NCBI RefSeq assembly: GCF_027744825.2
Contig: NC_071338.1
Span: 26,597,501-26,661,500, forward strand
DNA from: Synchiropus splendidus
Taxonomy: Eukaryota > Chordata > Actinopteri > Syngnathiformes > Callionymidae
Reading direction: 5' to 3'
DNA: 64,000 nt
Shown piece by piece: positions 43,164-56,082 of the stretch. The first letter of the stretch is position 1, and each line of letters starts with the position of its first letter. Below the pieces are notes generated by a model. That model was not told the DNA's origin, ran no database searches, and was given only the letters and a program-made list of their open reading frames with translations. The position numbers and the translations under genes were made by a program.

Positions 43164-43809
43164 TGTTATGTTGTGTTTTCCCTCGTGCTTTTATTTTGTT
43201 ATTGCCTGTTCGGTTTCGTGTCTCAGTTTCCATGTTTTTCCCGAGCTTTCCAAGCGACACGGCTGGCATTCATTTGCGAACCAAGCTCTCACGCAGTTCA
43301 ACACCTCAGTGCCAGCTTGTGTCGCCAGATGGTTGCATCCTGTCCTCACACTAAACTCCTTCGACTGTCGTTCCTCTTGTGCTCCTGTTTATCTAAATTC
43401 TGTGCATGGTTGATGTTTTTTTTCTCAGCCGCCTCCTTGGATACTCTTGTTCCTCCGTTTTTCAGTTTATCGCTTCTTGCTGCTAGTTCGTGTGTGAGTA
43501 GTATATTATGTGTGAGTAGATCCACCACCACTTTGGGCTTGTGAGCAACCTCTGAGTGCATTTTCCGTCGTCCCCGTAAGTCAGGCTTAATGTTATTTGC
43601 CTGCTTTCTGTTTCAGGTTTTTCCCTGCCCCTGCTCATGTTCTCACTCCGCGTTTTGGTGTTGACGCCCTTGGTTCATCGTTCCTGTTCGTCTTTTGTGT
43701 TTATATTATTTATTGTAATAAATTGTTAAAACAACCCTCACTCTCCCAAGTCATCTGTAAACCTGCACCAGTTCAGCTACAGCGTTCGATCTCCTTGAAA
43801 AGCCATGAC
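43164..43809 (+). mobile_element. Possible solo LTR
   Basis: The segment begins TGTTATG and ends CATGACA, the inverted TG...CA termini expected of an LTR. It is pyrimidine-rich, with AATAAA at about 43718 in its last fifth. No clean target duplication and no retroelement coding region lie beside it, so this rests on termini, length (646 bp) and composition alone. Confidence 0.3.
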
Positions 43810-44639
43810 AGAGTGTGTGGTCTGTCGAAACTGGACAGGATCCATTCACGTAAATGAATGGGAGGAGGAAGAGTTGGGAGCAGCTGTAAACCAGATCAAG
43901 GGAGGCATGAGACACATAAGCATATGTAGCTTAATAATGATTTCGATATCACTGATATGTAATGTCAGTTCAGTGTTCAGTGGCCATGTTTCAACTTTTG
44001 TTTCTTGTTTCAACAAGATTTCAACTGGTTTCATTTCACCTTTTTATTATATGGGCGGACACTATAAATAATAAAGACAAAAATTAAAGGCAAATAAATC
44101 CAACTTTTACATGTTCAACATCAGCAACCTTCATTAAAGTGTAGTGCTGGTACTTGTCATTCGATCCAGGAGACGCTTTAATGCAGTTCATTTCAAAAAG
44201 AGATAACACTTCAGTCAAGATAAGATCAGTCATTCACTCTCAACATTAACTCCCCGCCTCAGTGACGTTGAACAAACTGACCCTCTAACATGGCAAGGCA
44301 AACAATGCTTATTCAAGCTGTGGTAACAAATTGTAAAATGTTTGTCTTGCTGATGGACCCTGGCGGCAAAATGGTTCTGTGTGTGTTTGTGTCTCAGTTG
44401 TGATCCTTTTGTTTGTGTCGCCGCTGGCAAGCAAGAAGCCTGGAGGCAATCTGCCAATCATGGCTGCCACTCAAAGCCCTGAGGTGCGGAAGTCATCCAC
44501 CCCAGTTGCCTCTAGAGTTCTCATCTGTTTGATATATTGCTCAACCTCCGTTGAATAAAAACAGTTTCTTTTACAAATAAGTGATGGATTAAACTACACT
44601 GTATCAAAGGATTACGGATGAGTTGTGTGGTCAAAATCA

Positions 44640-44935
44640 CGATACTATAATCATTAGTAGTTCACGCTCCGATTTTTGGGGCCAAGATTATTTTTGAAAT
44701 GGATTTTTTTTCAAATGATTTTTACTACTCCCATTAACTTCGCAGATAGAATAACACTTGGAGACATTGAAGTTTCTTTTTTCACACTTGGTAGCCCAAA
44801 ATGACACCAAACATGACGGCGGAGCTGGTAAAGGTGGATGTTCAGCCATCTTTGTTTGGGTATTTTCTGGATTTTTATTCATATTTTTAAATCAATTCTG
44901 ATTCGTAGCGAATGAGAATCATATTTTTCCATTTT
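44640..44935 (+). repeat. Dispersed repeat copy B
   Basis: Partner of 9485-9930 in the same orientation, with a shorter interior. Shared words are CCGATTTTTGGGGCCA at the left and TTGAAG then TTTCACA in the middle. At the right, AAATCAATTCTGATTCGTAG is followed by AATGAGA. Confidence 0.6.
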
Positions 44936-46282
44936 TCCATCTTGTTGTTGGCCATTTTCAGTTGACCTTGGAAAGACATTCTCACGTGGTTCCTCAGTCG
45001 CCTCAATATGATCATTTGTGCAGAAACTGTAGTCCCTTTCTTTTGCTGAGCGACATGATTCATGACTCATACATACTCAAGGAAGTCCATTTTCACACTC
45101 TTCACACTTCAGATCAAGATTGCATCTGATCATGAGCAACAGATCTCGATTGTGGTGGTTATGAGTCATGCTGGAATGTGAGGACTCGAACAAAAAGTCC
45201 AGCAGATGAGAGCATTTCCTCTTTCAAATGAATCCTCCTCTTTATATGTGAAGGGTTAATGTTGATAAATGCATAACATGATGATAATAAAAAACATGCT
45301 TTTGCAGAGGACGCGTTCAATGGGCCCAGCAACTCAGACGGTCCATTAGTTTAATATACTGCGCATTTAAATGGAAGCTAACTCATCTTGCCCGTTACAA
45401 TCTCAGTGCATGTATGTGACAAACATTAAAAAGCCAGTTTGCGATATTAAATGTTTGTTTATGACGTCTTCACCTGCAGTGATTAGCGGTCACTACTAAT
45501 TCATGTCAGCGTGTTGATATAAAACGAAGGTCTTAACTCCCCAGTCACTGTCGAGTGAAATGAGCCACATCAATATCATCGCCGGAGTAAAAGCAGCGCC
45601 AGCAGCAGCTTCGCAAATCATTACCGAACCATTATTAAACCATCATCTGTTATTCAGTTTCCAATCGTTTTTCTGTGGAAATACGCTTTTATTGAAAAGC
45701 TATTATTGATTTGCTCGGATCATTCCTAGTTAACATCGCTTTTTTCTGAAGGTTTAGCCTCATAAAGTTGAATTCTTAACACTTCTGCTTCTTCTTTTTG
45801 AATCCAGATGATCTGAGATCCAGACGGCTTTGGATCTCACTCAGTAGTTCAACATGTTCACAAGTTGAGTGTGTACTTGTTATATGGCTGCCTGCATCAG
45901 CAGTCGATTTCCCTTCATTCTCAAACTCACTCTGGCTCGGGGTATCACAAGGTCCAAAGTAGGGCAGAAAAGTATATTGTTATCGAGTCAATATTGAGAT
46001 ACAAGCCTTCAAGACCTCGCTCACGTTCTTTGTCACTTGTGCCTTATCTGTTGTCTGTGTCTTACTGGACCTTTTTCAATGCTCCCTGGACTGTAGTTGT
46101 GCTTGCGCTGTTGGTGCCTTCCATAAAGTAGTTATTCACTTTGGATTTGGGCTGCGTCCCATTTGTGATGGCTCTGCTTTTGTTTTTTGTAATAAACCCG
46201 TCATTTTTCGTGTATGCCTTGCATGACTTCCTGGTCTTGGGTTCTCCTCATTGTTCGTTCTGCCGTAGTTCACAAATCTGTT
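44936..46282. other. Intergenic, no gene recognised
   Basis: Non-coding. The stretch at 45900-46260 is pyrimidine-rich with a GTAATAAACCC word near its end and could be another LTR or 3'-UTR-like remnant, but no borders are visible. Confidence 0.5.
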
Positions 46283-46490
46283 ACGGGTGGTGCAATGGTT
46301 AGCCTTTCAGCATGAAGGTTTAGGGTTCCAATCCAGCTCTGGACCTTTCTGGGTGGAGTTTGCATGCTCTCCCTATGCTTGCGTGGGTTTTCTCTGGGTA
46401 CTCCGGTTTCCTCCCACTAGCCAAGGTGCCTGTGATGGACTGGCAACCTGTGTATTCCTGCCTCTCGCCCACCGTCCTGCTGTTCAAGGC
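46283..46490 (+). mobile_element. L2/tRNA-like interspersed repeat
   Basis: It starts ACGGGTGGTGCAATGGTTAG, continues with GGGTTCCAATCCAGCTCTGG (resembling a tRNA B box, GGTTCGAATCC), then TGGAGTTTGCATGCTCTCCC, GCGTGGGTTTTCTCTGGGTA and GGTTTCCTCCCAC, and reaches GTGATGGACTGGCAACCTGT. This order is that of a widespread fish repeat. Confidence 0.75.
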
Positions 46491-48599
46491 TCCAAGGTGC
46501 GTTATTTCTTGACATGTTTTTTCAAGGTGACGTCATCCATCTTGTTTCTTTTTTTCTAGTACTACAACATTAAATGTACAGACTGAATGGGACCCTAATG
46601 CAGTGCATCATCCATGTAGACAGAAAACTACAGACAGTTCAGTCATCATTTCCCTCCCTGCTTTGTTACCCATGAGGATGTAAAACACAAGGCAACGCAA
46701 GAGTCATGTCCACTTTATATCATGTTGCTTCTCACATTTTGCTTTATAAGCTTTGTTGCAACTGTAATTGACCCGTGCCTGAAAATGTCACGGTAAAGGA
46801 CATAAAGTGTTGCTACCATTTGTCCCATAGCATGAAGAGCAGGCAGCTTATCTTCTGAGGTCGGAGTTCTGTGGTGGCATTTATGAGTCAATCTGGACCA
46901 CAGCAAGCGCCAAGATTCAGCAATCCAGCTCCCGTTTGAATATAACTTTAGCCAGTACGTAAACAAGACGTTTTGCTTTCAGACATAAAAACATTGAAAA
47001 TGGCTTTCAACTGAGACAAATTATGACCGTGGCGCATGTTTGTGTCCAGAAGCATGAAAAGTGTCCTTTAAAGAGACAAAACTGTGGCACACGTTCTTAT
47101 CAGATAATGGCTTCTGTTATGAAACCGTGAAAGTGGACAATGTTTACAAGAGCAGAAAACAGAATTTTATTAACTCACTCCTACACAATGAGGCTGCAGA
47201 AAATCATAAATATAAATTCATCTAGTTGGGTGAGACGTCTTCATTAAGTTATTTCACAAGCCAATACCCACATTTTTCAAGGTTCTGGGCTGAATCCACC
47301 TCTCATTTTAATGGCAAACCTCTGGATTTATCACCTGTGTGTGAGTATTGGTCAACTTCTTCTCTAATATAATCATGTTAAATTAGCAGGTTATTAAAGT
47401 TCCCCTCTTGCGGTGAGCTAATTTATCCGGTGAAGAGATTAAGAGATAAATAACCCACCATGTCCTCCAACCTATTCCCCTCCCTTCTGAATAAGTGAAC
47501 ATCCTGCAGCCTCCTGTGAGTCGCTGCCTGGCTCGGAGATTAATGGGCTTAATTTCGCGTGCTGGTCATCCTGCTGCCTAATGTTTGAAAGCAACCAGCG
47601 GAAAAACACACACATATCTGCATTCATTTCAAACTAAGTATGACCAGGATAAAACCCTCACGGTACTTGTAATTGAATTGAGTGGAATTTACACGCATCA
47701 TACGTCAAAACCATTATCATTGACTCTTACAACACTTGGATGTTAAGGAGGAAATGATTCTGTTGTGACCGGAAGCTGAACTGTTTATTTACTTGTACGT
47801 CATGCTACAAGTGAAATATTTTTTTTATTGATGTTAATGCTTCAATGTGTTTCGCTCTCCGGACTGTCGCGGTGAGTGTATCTGTCCTTGTAAGTGCGAA
47901 ACAATTAAGTCAGGAGCTTCATCTTTGTGTTAACGTAAAATGTAATTAATGCATGAGCAGGTCGTTGTGCTTCTGTTGACCCTATTTGATGAAAAATGTA
48001 AATGTGATTCCATTTTTCCGGCAGCTTATGTAACCACATTAACCTTTAATCTACTCGCCACTTGCGGCTGCATTCTCTCTGACATTAGAAGAGTAAAAAC
48101 AGACAGCAGAGAAGGAGAGCTACTCCCAATGCTGCCACCATGGACTTGTTGCACCTGACTCATGCCAGGGTTCTCCATTGTTTAGCATAGTCAGTTTGAA
48201 TGTGACACCCTCATAAACATGGAATTGAATCATGCAGAGATGCAGGGAATTATCCATGTGGCATTCAGAACCTGTGGTTGATAACCCCACTTAAGTCATT
48301 GCATGTGGCCCACAAGAGCGTCACACAGGCTCAGTTAGCTGAAAATTGAATTCAATACTATTTAAAATGCATCAAAATGGCTTGTACTTCGAGGAGAAAA
48401 TCCAGAGTCACTGTTGTTTGTAGTCGGCAGCAAACCCAGAAGATGCTTTAAACCACTATTTTTGAACGTTTTTTAAGCCACTGCACACTTTGTTCGATGA
48501 AAAGAAACCACCAAAAGAAAGTGGAAAGTCCTGTTGAAAATCCCTATAAATTTGTGAAAAATTGTAGCTACTTACACTTGGCTATTTTGGCATGTTTTT
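46491..48599. other. Intergenic, no gene recognised
   Basis: Non-coding. The interval 47390-47580 has less simple sequence than its surroundings and contains AGATTAATGGGCTTAATT, a pair of homeodomain-type words. This is a weak hint of a regulatory element. Confidence 0.5.
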
Positions 48600-49066
48600 T
48601 GCATAAACAACTTGCTGGAAATATATTTGTTTAAACGTCTCCAGATAGGGTTGGACAAAATGACAAATATGTATCATGTATTTCTTTTAAATAACTATTG
48701 ATTTTATCACAATAAATTTCGTATGAGTCTATTCTAGTTTGGGGAATCTCCAGACAAATCTTGGACTCATTTCCTCAGCTTTAAAACAGCGATTCTTTAT
48801 CTCTTCACATCTTGGAGCAAATTTATTTGGTTCTCTCTTTTATGTTTCAGCCAACTTTTAAAGCATGAAGCAAACTTTGATGGTCGACGGGTGTCAAAGT
48901 TTTGAAGTGAGACGTCACATTAGCTGTCAGCTCTGTTAACTCTGCGGTGCAGACAGACCTTGGCGTCGTGGTTCCAATAAGGAACACTCCATCATTCTGT
49001 TGTGAAGGTGTGTGGTCAAGTTTGAGGTGCATCAGGTTTAAAAACAACTGGAACTTGTGCATTTGA
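48600..49066 (-). repeat. Dispersed repeat pair, copy 1
   Basis: It resembles 55600-56082 along its length. Shared blocks include a GTCTCCAGA word, CTTTTAAATAACT, TCTCTTCACAT, TTATTTGGTTCT, CAAACTTTGATGGTC and CATCAGGTTTAAAAACAACT. The minus strand has a frame containing AELTELTANVTSHFK and VDHQSLLHALKVG, then AACCAAATAAA beyond its stop. The parent sequence is not recognised. Confidence 0.65.
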
Positions 49067-51964
49067 CAATATATATATGCATTGTATTTAGACTCTTGTT
49101 CAAAACTGTTAAAAAATCAAATTTCGGTTGTGACGTGGACAGAGTTGAAAAGGAGACAGAGAAAGCCAGTGCGTAAGATGAACTCACTGTATGACAGCTA
49201 CAATGGGCAGGAAACAGGAGACGGGCTCACTTGATGAATACAGGCTAAAACTTTGTCGGGCAACGCAATATTCATAAGTTGCCGGAGTCTTTTAAGTTGC
49301 TTAACCGGCTGTGTCAAACGCAGCGTTGGAATAAAAACAATGTTGGGTGCTTGTTCTTTCTGATCAACCACTTTCCAGAGGGCAGCTGTTGCAGCAGGTC
49401 ATGTCTAGGGGCTGATGGATACTTGAGTGAACTGCCAGCTCTTTTGAGGTAGCGTGATTTATAAATATCCTCAAGGGTTTGGAGAGCAGCTGATTTTTTT
49501 TCTGCCTTCACTGGTGCCTTTTTCTGAGCTGTTGAGCAGCTGCTGAGTCAATAGCAAAGACGTGGCTTTGTAGACTCAATGGAAATGTGATAGAAGAGTT
49601 TGTCCAAGTAATTATTTTTGCTTTAAGAGCAACTAATTTACTGACATCAGTGTCTTTTGAAATCATATTGGACTCCTATTGAACACGTTTACATAATACT
49701 AGAGAATGTGCCTAAGCTCCGCCCATCGCAGGAACTGAAACCTCATACTCCACAACCACGCCCAGTCTGTCGGGATTGGTCAGCAGGGAACCTTCAGCCC
49801 GCCTCTGCTCACAGCTGCTGTCAAGAACGCCTCTATGGAACAGGACACTTGCAAGTGAAAATCATTCACAGCCAAAGCCTCACTTGATTGTTACACATGA
49901 AGCAACACGCAGATCCTGCTGCGACTGAATAATGAAAAAAAAAAGTCACCAGAGCGTCTCTGGTCTCAATGAATCTATAAGGTTTTGTGTATCATTTAAG
50001 ATCAATATAATGAGGAACACAGTACTGACTGACTTGAATCACGCATTACATTGCTGATCTGATTCGTGAAGGTGGTAGGCAGGTTGCGACCGATGGTAAA
50101 GAAGCACAAGGCCTCGTTTCGTTTGCATCGTGTTTGCAATGACGATGCAGCTCCTTCGACCGAACTCCTTCGACATCATGGTATAGTGATGAAAGCCCTG
50201 AGCTAACAGTGACATGAATCAAATACGACCTTTTAAGCACGATGAGCAGACATATTAAATGAGATTCATACATATACACTGAATTAAATTGTTCACGTGG
50301 ACCAATAACAACCTCTGTTTAAAACAACTCAAGCTCTGTTTCGTAGTTCAGGCTCCACTGGTTTAATTTCTGTTCCAGATCAGACTCATTGTTTCACTGA
50401 TGCTAAATCCACTGAGCTTTTTGATCTCTAAATGACAGTTTCTTTGTCATTTGTGCGACACACTAAACTGACCATCGCTATGAAGAGGTTGCAGTGGGTA
50501 GTGCTAATATATAAAACAATACCCAAGTCTTTCGATACAAATTGACCTATTTTTCTTCCTTTTTTCCCCATTGAGAATCGCTAAAGAACCGAATCGTTAT
50601 GCAGCGTCTATTACAGAATTGGTATCATTCAAATCTTACGAATTCCCATCCGTGCTGCTCAGCTCCTTTCATACACATCTGGTGACACTCTGAAGAGACA
50701 TCCCTGCTTTTAGGCAGTGGTTCCTTTATTGTCCGATTTGACTTCCTGTGCTGCTTCACTGAGCGTTTATCATCAAACTGACAGGACACATTACTCTTAA
50801 TTTAAGAATAAATACATAAATAAATCACAGAACTGTGTGAGGAAGTCATCTGGAGCAGAATGTAATATTTGTTCGGAGCAGATGAGCAGATTGCTCGCAG
50901 TAAACAAATGTACAACAGCATCTGTGCAGTCGTCAGTGTTCTGGAGGCGAGTCGCACATCGAGCCACGATATTTTAACGACCACTGATGGTATCTGCAAC
51001 CCCTGACAGAGGAGCAATCGATCACAGCCACTATGTATGTTCCTTTACTTTTTCTTTCTGCTCTCTGCAGCTCACAGGAATTGTTGAAAATAAAAGGAAC
51101 TGTGAGTGACTCATTACCTCTTAGACTCTCCATTTGTCTGCAGCACATTTCAATGACTTAAGCTACTGTATGTTAGCTGTGTGTAGACTTTAAAACTGTT
51201 TAAAGCACATGCCACTGAAAGTTTCTTTGACTTCACCAATGATTTATATCACTTCCTTAGTGAGTAATCTTTGCCTCTGAATACACTGAATGGCATATTC
51301 CAACTTCTTACTCTGCCAGAGATGCCTGAGCGATCCATGGTTCCACCGCCTGACACGTCTCTGTTCTAGTGGATAACATTGCCATCACCCTTCTCTTCAA
51401 CCCATCCGGACTGATCGGAGTCGTCATGGACTAGCACCAAGTACGGTTTTAACCCATCCTCACTTCCATAGCGTGGACTTTTGCGTCCTATACTGACAAG
51501 ATATTCAGCCTTCAGCGTAGCATGTTGATACGCATAGGTGTGTCAATGGACTAAAAGAGCGTTTTCCTTCCCGTGTAGAGAAGCTCTCTTTACTGAGTCA
51601 CACTGGATGTCATTTGCTATTTACAACCCCTAACGTGGCACTCCTCCTTATTGACGGTATTTAAAACGCTAAAATGCTCAGCTCTTTTGTGGCCTTTAAA
51701 TAGCAATTGACCAGTTGTTAAAACATAGAATGAATGGAGCGCCATCCATGGCTTACTTTTTTTTAACATGTTGCGCTGCTGAAGGCAACAAAGCATAGAG
51801 ACTGAAAGAAGATCACAGAGAGAAGTTCCTTCAGTGAGCTGCTGAGAAGCCGGTCTCTCCCTTGCAGAAAGGGAATGGAGGCATCAGTGAGAGCCATGTA
51901 GTAGAACGTGGAAAGACCTAGGAGAGCGGCACACTGATGTCTGTGTTACCTGCTTGTTGTTTTA
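49067..51964. other. Intergenic, no gene recognised
   Basis: Non-coding, with no strong repeat or exon. The weak inverted-end candidate near 50490-50660 is discussed among rejected items. Confidence 0.5.
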
Positions 51965-52120
51965 TTGATGGGGTGGAACAGTGGAGCAATAGCAATGCTG
52001 CCTCTCAGCAAGGAGGTTCAGGGTTCAAATCCAGCTCTGAAACCTTCCCAGTTGGAGTTTGCACGTTCTGCCTGTGCCTGCGTGGGTTTTCTCCAGGTTT
52101 CCTCCCAAAGACATGCCCAT
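51965..52120 (+). mobile_element. L2/tRNA-like interspersed repeat
   Basis: GGGTGGAACAGTGGAGCAAT, then CTCAGCAAGGAGGTTCAGGG, then a TTCAAATCCAGCTCTGAAAC word (tRNA B-box-like), TTGGAGTTTGCACGTTCTGC and GCGTGGGTTTTCTCCAGGTT. Same order as 46283-46490, truncated after the TCCTCCCAAAGACATGCCC word. Confidence 0.75.
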
Positions 52121-52974
52121 GAATGGTGTGTTTTTAACTGGGCTTAAAAAAACATTGATTTACACTGAAAATGAATGACTCTCTTCGCTGCAGCACTCTT
52201 TTTTCCAAGGTAGGTGTGGAAGGCTCTACGCTCAGACTGGTGACCTCAGCATGCTCTACACCTCCAGTGGAGGAGGGTCCAGTCATGTGGACGTGCCGAT
52301 GGTATCATGTGGTGTCATTGACTGAAACCATAGAGGCTCTATCTTCCCACCCGCAAAATGTGGTTAGTGTCCTTTCGATTTTCTGAAGGAGAGCAACTAA
52401 GTGCAGGGAATAGACGAATGGATTTTTTTGCAAATAATGCAACCTTATCACTGAGAAAAGAATCAAAGCAAAAAAGGGAACTTTGTTGTATAGGTTCTTA
52501 TGCATCTAATGAGCTCCGTCACTGAATGGAACTCATGTTTGTAAAAGACGCTGCAGAGAGATGGGGATCCTTTTATTAAGACGCTTTAATTAATCCCCAC
52601 AGCGTGACTTATTAAGCTGCGACATTTCAGCGAGTTGAAAACTGGATTTGTCTCACAAAGAGTGATGCATCACCCGGGTGGCGGGGGAGGGTGATTGATG
52701 CAAAAATAAACTTCCGCCTAATGTTTATGACGCTCCATTAATTGTTTCCCAAGTCTCTGAACAATAAAGGTTCAATCTTGGGAATAAATGTGGCCTAAAC
52801 AATGTCATTACCTGCTGTTAAACTTGGCATGAGTTCCACTGAGGTATATACTGCATATGTGCTTGGCTGTCAGCCCTTTTGTTCTCTTCGCTCCTCCCAA
52901 CATCTGCACTGCAAATGATGTGGATCTTGACAAGATAAAAGAAAATTACATTCAGAAGTGTGAGATAAATTTTT
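52121..52974. other. Intergenic, no gene recognised
   Basis: Non-coding. The interval 52560-52800 is low in simple repeats and has several TTAATTAAT/ATTAATTG words. Confidence 0.5.
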
Positions 52975-53345
52975 CTCATTTTAAACATGGATTTTTTATT
53001 TCTGTTTTATGACTTTTTTCACAAAAATATTATCTTAAGCATAAGCTAATCTTTTTTTTACCTACAATTTATTTTATTGATTGTTTTCTCATTTATTTCA
53101 AGCATGGATTTCTTATATCTGTTTTTTGACTTTTTTCACAAAAATATCTTAAGCATAAGCTAATCTTTTTTTATTTACAACTTATTTTATTGGTTATTTT
53201 CTTATTTATTTTAAGCATGGATTTCTTATATCTGGTTTATGACTTTTTTTCACAAAAATATTATCTTAAGCATAAGCTAATCATTTTTTTATGTACAATT
53301 TATTTTATTGATTATTTTCTTATTTATTTTAAGCGTGGATATTTT
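52975..53345. repeat. AT-rich minisatellite, period 113-118 bp
   Basis: Three full units and the start of a fourth are visible. The CATGGATT/CGTGGATA register point recurs at 52986, 53103, 53216 and 53334. Each full unit contains CTTAAGCATAAGCTAATC followed by a T-run and a TACAA-TTATTTTATTG segment. The units differ mainly by small indels in T-runs. Confidence 0.93.
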
Positions 53346-55599
53346 AATCTCTGAAACCGGACTTGGAAAGCATCTTGACTTGCATCGCATTATGTGGAAT
53401 TAGCAAGGTAAATAAAACGTGATCGATTGCTCAAACAATCTTCAGTGGAAATAGATATTTCACGGTTGACAGTAGCGAGCTGGTCGGTGGAGCCACTATT
53501 TATAGAGGAATGGAGCTGCAGTGATGAAGCACTTCTTCAGACAAGATCTCATTCTGATGGAGAATTTATCAGACTAGATGATGAATTTAGGGTTGGAAAA
53601 GTAATTCAGCTGCAGGCAAAACTTCTGCAGTGAATATATCGACTACAATCTGTGACGTACAGAGGCATGAATGGACACGCACACACACACACACATATAC
53701 ATTAACCACATACGGAGTGAATCCATTTCACTCTGGGACATTGGATCCATGTCTCCGTCTGGGTCGCAGATCCTGATATTTTTTGAATACTATCACATAA
53801 TGGCCCCATCTGCCTTGGCTCCGCCAGCGAAAGTTTGCGAAAGTTCCCACCTCACAACAGTACCGGCGAACAATGGGGTAGTGTACATTGGACAACAACC
53901 GTTCAGGTTATTGTTGATGTTAACAGGAAATCTTCAGCTACTCTGTCATTATAACAGACGATCATTGCCATAGAGATGTGTCATGAGCACATTGTCGTGA
54001 GCAGCACACAACAACAAACAACAAAGTCTGCGCTTCCCCAACATGGGACTAATAAAGCCAATGTAATCTAATGTATCCAGTGCTGAGCATTCACCATGCT
54101 GTCTTCTTGTTTGTTGCTAAAGCATTACGGCGCCTCCACAGTCCTGGCATATGTATGACACCATCACAAATAGTTTCTACAGGCATGGAAAATGTTCGGA
54201 TAGGAAATGGTGCGGCTTTGTGCGAATGTAGCCTCAATTGTGAAAAAATGTGCTGAAAACCAAAAAGAAAAAAGAAAAAAAAACAACCCCGTCCCCCCCA
54301 AAAAAACAACAACCAATTTCATAAAGATTTGAAGAGAAAAGATAAAAGAAAACCAAATGAAATAACGTCTTCTAATGATAAGCAGACCAAGTCAGAATGC
54401 AGTTCAAATAAAATGTAAAAAAAAAAGGTAAAGAAACAAAGAATAGCTTTACATTTTTATATTTTGATATAGTGGTGACACAGTGGTGACACTTGGCTGT
54501 ACAATGCCTTCTAAACTTCAGCACCTACTTCAACAATTTGTTTGCATATGACTGGATACATTTGGTCTCAGAATAGACTCCCATTTGTAAACCAATGTGC
54601 TCCATCTGGAAAAACATCACAAACCTTCATATCAATATAACAGGATAAAAATAAGCCCGGCGTCTGTTGTAATGCCGTTGTTGCAATATCCGAAAAAAAG
54701 GCTTTTATCATTCTCCATGAGGTCAAATAATGTTTGTAAAGCAGGTTTGCTTGTTGGTGAAATCCATTTAAAACCATCATGAACTGCTGAGGGAGATTGA
54801 TATGGGACTTTAGCGCGACCGTCAGCGGCCAATCGCCACATTGTTTACTCAGCTGATGAGTTCTATTCAGCGTTGGCAAATACTGCAAATGAAAATATAA
54901 AGATTAAGCAAAGTCTTTTTAGGGGGCAATATTTTCATGGAGAGCAGTGTCATTCGTCTGCCCGGGTTTAATCCAAAATAGACCACATCATCCGTTCAGA
55001 ACAGGCAGGAAGAACTCACTTCTGAAGGTGTTTTTTTCTACAAACTTAAAGAGCTCACGATCTGCACGTATACATATGTATATGTAAAGCACCAAAATAA
55101 AGAGAGAAAAAAGGGAAGCCTGATCATGGTTAAACTGAAATCTTTGAAAAGTGAGTTGAGAGGTAAAAGAATTTGCAGTAACACATCATACTCTCAGACA
55201 AACTGGTTTTCTAAAATCCCATGATACGTCTCTTTTTACAGAAAACAAGAACACCATTACAAGAAGGCAGCTGCAAAATAATCCATCACCCAAGACAAGA
55301 GGGCAGCAATAATCGATAAAATTGGCGTAATGGAACGACCAACGCTGGACTCCAGCACCAGTGTGAGCATGTGGTGTAATTACTATGAGGAATGCATCTG
55401 ATGTTGATGATTCCTGTGGCCTTATTCCATGTTTCTTTAGCTCACAAACCCATATTGTCAATGAGCAATGAGTTGCTCCTGATTCTTACTCAGTCATGTA
55501 AATGTAAAATCCTGAGGGAGACCACCAAAGGAACCTCGGCCAAAGCACAAGAGGAAAGTGCCATAGAAAATTGCTTTAAATGTGGGAAAATATTTAGCT
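53346..55599. other. Intergenic, no gene recognised
   Basis: Contains a short AC repeat at about 53679-53694 and A-rich simple sequence at about 54260-54430. No exon is recognised. Confidence 0.5.
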
Positions 55600-56082
55600 T
55601 AAAATGCAGAAAGCCTATCTGTTTAAAATGTCTCCAGACAGAGGTAGGCAAATATGGCAAAAAAAAATGCTTTATTTGTTTTAAATAACTGTTTCAATTT
55701 TATCTCATGTGTTTTTGAGACAAACCTGCTAGTTTCTGGTCAGTTTTAGTTCGAAGGACAAAGAAAAATCTGAAAATTTAGGCCAAAGAACTTTAAATAT
55801 TCTTGTTTGAGTAATTTCCAGACTAATCTTATACATTATTTGCCTCAGCTTGCTTCATAACAACAACTATTCTTTCTCTCTTCACATTATGGAGCATATT
55901 TATTTGGTTCTGCACTCAGTTTTTAGCCAACTTTTATACTGTGGAGCAAACTTTGATGGTCTACAAGTGTCAATAAAGCTTTGAGGTGACCCGTCATGTT
56001 AGCTGTTAGCTCTGCTATGTCGTACCTTCTGTCTTTGTCCATCAGGTTTAAAAACAACTCAAAGTTACACATCTGACCGGCG
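55600..56082 (-). repeat. Dispersed repeat pair, copy 2
   Basis: Partner of 48600-49066. The minus strand reads IAELTANMTGHLKAL then VDHQSLLHSIKVG, similar to copy 1, and also carries AACCAAATAAA after the stop. The two copies differ at many positions, so the duplication is old or both are independent insertions of one family. Confidence 0.65.

Noticed and set aside
43083..43544. 153-codon open frame rich in Ser, Phe and Leu
   Set aside because: It lies within the pyrimidine-rich candidate LTR, and three overlapping plus-strand frames are open at once, which is expected from composition.
50490..50660. Possible inverted-end element between AGTGGGTAGTGC and AATTCCCATCCGTGC
   Set aside because: The ends agree only loosely with each other and with the element at 24734-24937. 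Not enough to call.
55392..55688. Plus-strand frame with CxxC pairs (CFKCG...CLKC...CFIC) that looks zinc-binding
   Set aside because: It overlaps the dispersed repeat at 55600-56082, the Cys codons come from AT-rich TGT/TGC words, and the other copy of the repeat does not keep the pattern.
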